The notes beneath the pieces were generated by a model. It did not search any database. It saw only the letters and a program-made list of their open reading frames with translations, and was not told the origin of the DNA. A stretch of DNA of 64,000 nt. It comes from Bacteroidota bacterium. Its GTDB lineage: Bacteria > Bacteroidota > Bacteroidia > Chitinophagales > LD1. Within the stretch, counting starts at the first letter, position 1, and each line of letters starts with the position of its first letter. Of this stretch, positions 60,030 through 64,000 are shown one piece after another. A program made the translations under genes and the position numbers. The stretch is from the NCBI GenBank assembly GCA_018267385.1, contig JAFDYN010000013.1:1-64000 (forward strand), in the 5' to 3' direction.

Positions 60030-60072
60030 AAAAAAGAAAATCCGGAAGTCAGTAAAACTGGCTTCCGGATTT
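60030..60072 (-). terminator. Rho-independent terminator of sod
   Basis: A long stem AATCCGGAAG...CTTCCGGATT (60039-60071) with inner CAGT/ACTG pairs and an AAA loop is followed on the minus strand by TTTTC and TTTTTT. It lies 26 bases after the sod stop. Confidence 0.85.
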
Positions 60073-60097
60073 CCCTTGATACTTTATACAAAGCAGA

Positions 60098-60709
60098 TTA
60101 CTTCACAGCGGCCTCGTAGCGCTTTGATACTTCTGTCCAGTTGATCACATTGAAGAACGCGGCCAGGTAGTCCGGACGACGATTCTGATAGTGCAGGTAG
60201 TAAGCGTGCTCCCATACGTCTACGCCGAGGATAGGTGTGCCTTTCACTTCAGCTACGTCCATCAGCGGGTTGTCTTGGTTAGGCGTAGAGCTGATCACGA
60301 GTTTCTTGTCTGCACCTACGCTGAGCCAGGCCCAGCCGGAGCCGAAGCGAGTAGCGCCAGCCTTTGCAAAGTCTTCTTTGAACTTGTCAAAGCCACCGAG
60401 CTGCGCGTCTATGGCCTCAGCCAGCGCTCCTGATGGTGTGCCGCCGCCATTAGGACCCATGATCTGCCAGAAGAAAGTGTGGTTCCAGTGGCCGCCGCCA
60501 TTGTTGCGTACAGCAGCCGGGTACTTAGAGATATTGGCTATCAGCTCTTCCAGGGATTTGTTTTCGTTTTCGGTACCAGCTACCGCTGCGTTCAGGTTAT
60601 TGACATAAGCAGCGTGGTGCTTGTCGTGGTGTATCTCCATCGTACGAGCGTCGATATGTGGTTCGAGGGCGTTGTTTGCGTACGGTAGAGGATCGAGTGT
60701 GAATGCCAT
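60098..60709 (-). CDS. Superoxide dismutase, Fe/Mn type
   Basis: A 203-residue Fe/Mn superoxide dismutase that converts superoxide to H2O2 and oxygen in the cytosol. Metal ligands H27 (EIHHDKHH), H77 ([11 protein letters not shown]), D164 and H168 (GVDVWEHAY) are all present, and the length is normal. The choice of iron or manganese cannot be told from the sequence; the glycine-rich GPNGGG after the second ligand is seen in both. It stands alone with its own terminator. Confidence 0.96.
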   Translation of the reverse strand: MAFTLDPLPYANNALEPHIDARTMEIHHDKHHAAYVNNLNAAVAGTENENKSLEELIANISKYPAAVRNNGGGHWNHTFFWQIMGPNGGGTPSGALAEAIDAQLGGFDKFKEDFAKAGATRFGSGWAWLSVGADKKLVISSTPNQDNPLMDVAEVKGTPILGVDVWEHAYYLHYQNRRPDYLAAFFNVINWTEVSKRYEAAVK

Positions 60710-60850
60710 GATGTTATTTGGTTTATTGAGTGAATAATGATATAGTGGACGAATGAATCCGACTACGATTTTACAGCCTTATGGATGAAAAAACAAATGT
60801 TTTCGACTATACGATATGCTCCCGTTGTGCCACAGTTTCTATGCCAGAGG

Positions 60851-61303
60851 CTACTTTCCCCGCTTCCCCTTAAAGAATTCAGTCATCAGCACTCCGCACT
60901 CATGCTCCAGCACACCCTGATGTAGCTTTGTTTTTGGGTGAAACATCTTTGGCCCGAACTGGCTATAGCCCGCCTTGGGGTCGGCTGCACCATAGACCAC
61001 CCTTCTCATACGCGCCCACTTCAGCGCAGCAGCACACATAGGGCATGGCTCTACAGTGACGTAGAGTGTACAATCCTCCAGAAACTTAGCCCCCAGATAG
61101 TTGGCTGCGGCCGTGATGGCTATCATCTCCGCATGGGCTGTCACGTCATTCAGGCGCTCGGTCTGGTTGTAGCCCTTGCCTATGATCTTGTCATTGCACA
61201 CAATGATGGCACCGATGGGCACCTCGTCATCCTCCCGGGCATAGGCGGCCTCTTTGAGCGCCAGCCGCATCCAGTATTCGTCATTGAGCAGTATCATCGG
61301 CAT
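60851..61303 (-). CDS. tadA: tRNA-specific adenosine deaminase TadA
   Basis: TadA deaminates A34 to inosine in tRNA-Arg. The 150-residue product has the zinc and catalytic motifs H57-A-E59 (in TAHAEMIAI) and P-C87-P-M-C90, plus NDVTAHAE. The start at 61303 or 61297 removes an unrelated cysteine-rich extension to 61438. It overlaps the 3' end of the upstream flippase-like gene by 23 bases, so the two are coupled. Confidence 0.95.
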   Translation of the reverse strand: MPMILLNDEYWMRLALKEAAYAREDDEVPIGAIIVCNDKIIGKGYNQTERLNDVTAHAEMIAITAAANYLGAKFLEDCTLYVTVEPCPMCAAALKWARMRRVVYGAADPKAGYSQFGPKMFHPKTKLHQGVLEHECGVLMTEFFKGKRGK

Positions 61304-62243
61304 GTAGCGTGAGGATATAAAAATAACCAACCAGCGCGGGCAGGAGCAGATTGATGATCCACAGTAGCACCGGCACCATGAAAACACTGAGAGCCATATC
61401 GGGCCCGCAGCCGCGAAATACGAGCAAAGCGATACCACCGCGCAAGGTCAGATCTGTGAGCGGTATCAGGGGTGATACGGACTGCAGAAAAAGCACGAGG
61501 CTGATAGCTGATATCAGCTCAAATACGCGCCCCTCTATGCCGGCAAAGCGCAACAGCAAATAATACTGTAGCACATACACTGTATAGCGACAAAAGCTGG
61601 TGCCAAAGACGAGCCATTTGTCATTGCGGTGCGGGGTCTTGGCGGTGTCGATGATATAGTTGTCAAAGCGGAGGCCGCGATGGTGCAGCCAGTCTACCAC
61701 CTGCTCAAAGGAAATGTACAGTGCGATAAGAACAAATGCGAGCAGCGCAAACCCGATGTAGCTATATGGACTAAAAAAGGCCTCCGCCTCGCCGGAGTAA
61801 AATCGCAACATAAACAGCGCCGTGAGAAACGTGACGACACTCTGCGCTATGCCGCCGATGGCACTGAGATAGATGCCATCTACCCGCTCACCCGGGTGCA
61901 GAAACATGACGCGCCCGGCAAACTCCCCCACACGTGCCGGTGTAGCAAAGCCGATAGAGAGGCCGCCGAGCACAGAGCGTAGCGCAGCGCGCAGCGTGAC
62001 GGGAGAGGAGTGCTTTAAAAGTATCTTCCACTTAGTAGCCTCTAGGAGCCAGTTGACCGGCATGAGTATGACGGACAAGGCGAGCAGGGCAATATTCCCG
62101 CCGCTAAAACGCTCTATGAAAAGATCCAGCGAGCCGACAAAACTCTGTACTGATGCCAGCCGCCGGTAGATGACGAAGGACATGAAAATGAAAATGCCTA
62201 CTTTTAATGCGAGCAGCAGGCGGCGGTATACGGGTGTATCCAT
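61281..62243 (-). CDS. Lysylphosphatidylglycerol synthase TM region / flippase-like protein
   Basis: A 320-residue integral membrane protein with about eight helices of the LPG_synthase_TM/UPF0104 family. The signature WLLEATKWKILLK is at 65-77, and GFATPARVGEFAGRV follows in the next loop, as in the family. Members without the C-terminal synthase domain are thought to flip lipids or are uncharacterised. It is divergent from ruvC and coupled with tadA. Confidence 0.85.
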   Translation of the reverse strand: MDTPVYRRLLLALKVGIFIFMSFVIYRRLASVQSFVGSLDLFIERFSGGNIALLALSVILMPVNWLLEATKWKILLKHSSPVTLRAALRSVLGGLSIGFATPARVGEFAGRVMFLHPGERVDGIYLSAIGGIAQSVVTFLTALFMLRFYSGEAEAFFSPYSYIGFALLAFVLIALYISFEQVVDWLHHRGLRFDNYIIDTAKTPHRNDKWLVFGTSFCRYTVYVLQYYLLLRFAGIEGRVFELISAISLVLFLQSVSPLIPLTDLTLRGGIALLVFRGCGPDMALSVFMVPVLLWIINLLLPALVGYFYILTLHADDTAQ

Positions 62244-62284
62244 CTATCGCTAGTAAAGGTGCTAAAACAAATTGAAAATCAGTC

Positions 62285-62857
62285 ATGGCTGCGGATAAAA
62301 CACCGGCTACACCACGGACCATCATAGGTATAGACCCCGGCACGATAGTGATGGGCTACGGCGTGATCACCGTGACCGGACAGCAGCTGAAACTGGTGAG
62401 CATGGGTGTGATCCAGCTCTCCAAATATGAAGACCACCTGGATCGTCTGCGTGTGATCTCAGAGAAAGTAAAAGGCCTTATAGAGCAATACAAACCGGAG
62501 ACCTGCGCTATAGAGGCGCCCTTCTTTGGCAAGAACGTACAGTCCATGCTCAAGCTAGGCCGCGCACAGGGTGTCTCTATCGCCACAGCGCTCGTACATG
62601 GCGTCACCGTCACAGAGTATTCTCCCAAGAAGATCAAACAATCCATCACCGGCAATGGCAATGCGACCAAAGAACAAGTAGCCGCCATGCTACAGCAGCT
62701 ATGCAAATTTGATCTGCAACCAAAATTTCTCGATGCTACGGATGGTCTGGCGGCGGCAGTCTGCCATCATTTTCAGAGCAGCTCGGTGATCACCGGGGGC
62801 AAAAAGTTTAGCGGCTGGGCTGACTTTGTGAAAAACAATGAGAAGCGTGTCAAGTGA
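62285..62857 (+). CDS. ruvC: Holliday junction resolvase RuvC
   Basis: RuvC cuts Holliday junctions symmetrically in concert with RuvAB. The 190-residue product has the catalytic acid residues in place: D17 in IIGIDPGT, E in AIEAPFFGKN, and the C-terminal DATDGLAAAVCHH motif. A slight lysine-rich tail (about 180-190) is usual. The start at 62285 is the only good one. It converges with the serine hydrolase gene with one base between. Confidence 0.95.
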   Translation: MAADKTPATPRTIIGIDPGTIVMGYGVITVTGQQLKLVSMGVIQLSKYEDHLDRLRVISEKVKGLIEQYKPETCAIEAPFFGKNVQSMLKLGRAQGVSIATALVHGVTVTEYSPKKIKQSITGNGNATKEQVAAMLQQLCKFDLQPKFLDATDGLAAAVCHHFQSSSVITGGKKFSGWADFVKNNEKRVK

Positions 62858-62858
62858 T

Positions 62859-64000
62859 CTACCTCTTCAGCGCCTTATACACGATCTTCTGCAGATCGGT
62901 CCTTATCCCCATCTTTACCAGCTTAGGATTCTCCGCATCTGGATAGACACGGTTTGACAGGAAGATAAAGGTCAGGTTATTGTCCGGGTCGCTCCAGACG
63001 CAGGTACCTGTGAAGCCCGTATGACCAAAGACACTGAGTGGTACCTTGCTGTAGGTAGGGCTTGGCTTCGCAGGATCCGGCTCCGGCTTGTCAAAGCCCA
63101 GACCGCGGCGCGATTTAGTAGTAGCCCGCTGAGTGAATAGATCAATGGTAGCAGCATTCAGGATGCGCTTACCATTGTACTCGCCTTTGTTTAGCAGCAT
63201 CTGCATCAGCGCCGCGAGATCAAAGGCATTGCTGAATACTCCGGCATGGCCGGCCACGCCGCCATACATCGCACTGCCGGGATCATGTACAAATCCCCGC
63301 ACCGTTTGCTTGCGGAATGTCTTGTCATTCTCCGTAGGGATGATGCGAGCGAGGTCGTAGCGCTCTGTAGGCTTGTAGCCAATGCGGGTCAGGCCCATAG
63401 GCCAGTAGATGTTTTCATAGACGAAGCTATCCAGTGGTCGTCCCGATACTTGCTCCACCACCTTCTGCATGACATAAAAATCCAGGTCACTATATACGTA
63501 TCCGGCGTTGGGCTTCACCTCTGAGTGAGACATGATGTGCCACATCGTATCCGCATAGTCGCGACGGATAAACATGCCATCTGCCACCTTATAGCAGAAT
63601 GTATCATTGCAATAATTGCGATAGTGCAGGTCATACTGCTCCGGTGCCGTGGTATACTTATAAAACTCTACAAACGGCTTGAGGCCGGCCTGGTGAGTCA
63701 ATACATCCGTCAGCTTCAGTCCGCGTATGGTGGCACTGTCATCCAGGTGCAGGTAGTCGCCTACTGTTTTATTCAGGTCTATTTTCTTTTCGTCATAGAG
63801 CTTCATCACGGCGAGTGTGGTGGCGGCTATCTTAGATATGGAGGCGAGATCATAGAGATCTGTGGTCTGCACTTTGTCCTTTGAGTTTTCATAGATCTGG
63901 CTGCCATATGCCTTATTCCAGATCACCTTGTTGTCCTTGGCTACGAGCACCTGGCAGCCGGGATAGGCATGTGCTATCATACCATTTAGTATCACCTCAT
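62859..64000 (-). CDS. Serine hydrolase (beta-lactamase family), 5'-truncated by window
   Basis: The frame stays open to the window edge: the codon before the GTG at 63995 is GAG, so the true start is outside. The visible 380 residues are a complete class C/PBP4*-like serine hydrolase domain with YPGCQVLVAKDNKVIWNKAYG at the beginning, S-x-x-K in LASISKIA, the second motif Y-S-D in YVYSDLDF, and GHTGFTGT near the end. In Bacteroidota such domains are often the C-terminal half of proteins whose N-terminal half is a GH3 beta-N-acetylglucosaminidase; this gene may be one of these. Probably involved in cell-wall recycling or degradation; specificity unknown. Confidence 0.85.
   Translation of the reverse strand, partial: EVILNGMIAHAYPGCQVLVAKDNKVIWNKAYGSQIYENSKDKVQTTDLYDLASISKIAATTLAVMKLYDEKKIDLNKTVGDYLHLDDSATIRGLKLTDVLTHQAGLKPFVEFYKYTTAPEQYDLHYRNYCNDTFCYKVADGMFIRRDYADTMWHIMSHSEVKPNAGYVYSDLDFYVMQKVVEQVSGRPLDSFVYENIYWPMGLTRIGYKPTERYDLARIIPTENDKTFRKQTVRGFVHDPGSAMYGGVAGHAGVFSNAFDLAALMQMLLNKGEYNGKRILNAATIDLFTQRATTKSRRGLGFDKPEPDPAKPSPTYSKVPLSVFGHTGFTGTCVWSDPDNNLTFIFLSNRVYPDAENPKLVKMGIRTDLQKIVYKALKR

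Noticed and set aside
1..64000. CRISPR arrays, insertion sequences, prophage or integrative element boundaries
   Set aside because: No regular direct repeats, transposase or integrase genes, or phage structural genes were found.

Overview
The window is typical of a member of the Bacteroidota, probably a Chitinophagales-like or related environmental lineage. The evidence is a GldM gliding/type IX secretion (T9SS) protein, four secreted proteins with T9SS C-terminal sorting domains, DUF4397, DUF2141 and DUF4286 proteins, lipoproteins with short lipoboxes, and promoters with the Bacteroidota -7 element TAnnTTTG without Shine-Dalgarno sequences. I see no rRNA, tRNA, CRISPR array, insertion sequence or prophage. 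Nearly all DNA is chromosomal core or near-core, with a few accessory genes.

Layout. 0.1-5.5 kb: small conserved genes, a CapA-like protein with lost metal ligands, rbfA, a LolC/E-type ABC permease and a YitT protein. 5.6-10.2 kb: a phenylacetyl-CoA epoxidase cluster, TetR regulator-paaA-paaB-X-paaC-small membrane protein-ASCH protein-paaD. It is interrupted by an AT-rich nuclease-fold-like gene (X) whose start and stop both overlap its neighbours as ATGA, and no paaE reductase follows. 10.2-11.1 kb: vanZ-like and gcvH on the minus strand. 11.2-11.6 kb: a non-coding, AT-rich stretch with five near-consensus DnaA boxes, a candidate replication origin. 11.7-25 kb: a PSD-like protein, purN, a HepT/MntA toxin-antitoxin pair, a DEAD-box helicase, inositol monophosphatase, an isolated gldM, the membrane pyrophosphatase hppA and others. 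25-35 kb: DoxX, a very small gluzincin-like protein, a phospholipase A-like barrel, tandem paralogous lipoproteins, two transporters, a PhoX-like protein and hpt. 35-49 kb: msrA, a LysM glucosaminidase, idi, gamma carbonic anhydrase, two T9SS-exported esterases, mnmG, an M61 peptidase and an LpxD homologue. 49-64 kb: gcvT, an M43-like protein that has lost its whole zinc site, paired XRE regulators, truA, a DUF4397 surface protein, an ABC exporter, superoxide dismutase, tadA, ruvC and the 3' part of a serine hydrolase gene cut by the window end.

Across 13.8-48.3 kb lie parS-like palindromes (consensus TGTTNCACGTGNAACA): two perfect copies upstream of mnmG, one near-perfect copy inside a methyltransferase gene, and about ten with one to three mismatches, many wedged in tiny intergenic gaps. 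With the DnaA-box cluster this suggests that the window lies in the origin-proximal, ParB-bound domain of the chromosome. The most notable observations are this parS/oriC architecture, the foreign-looking gene inside the paa operon, and three homologues of well-known enzymes that have lost catalytic residues.
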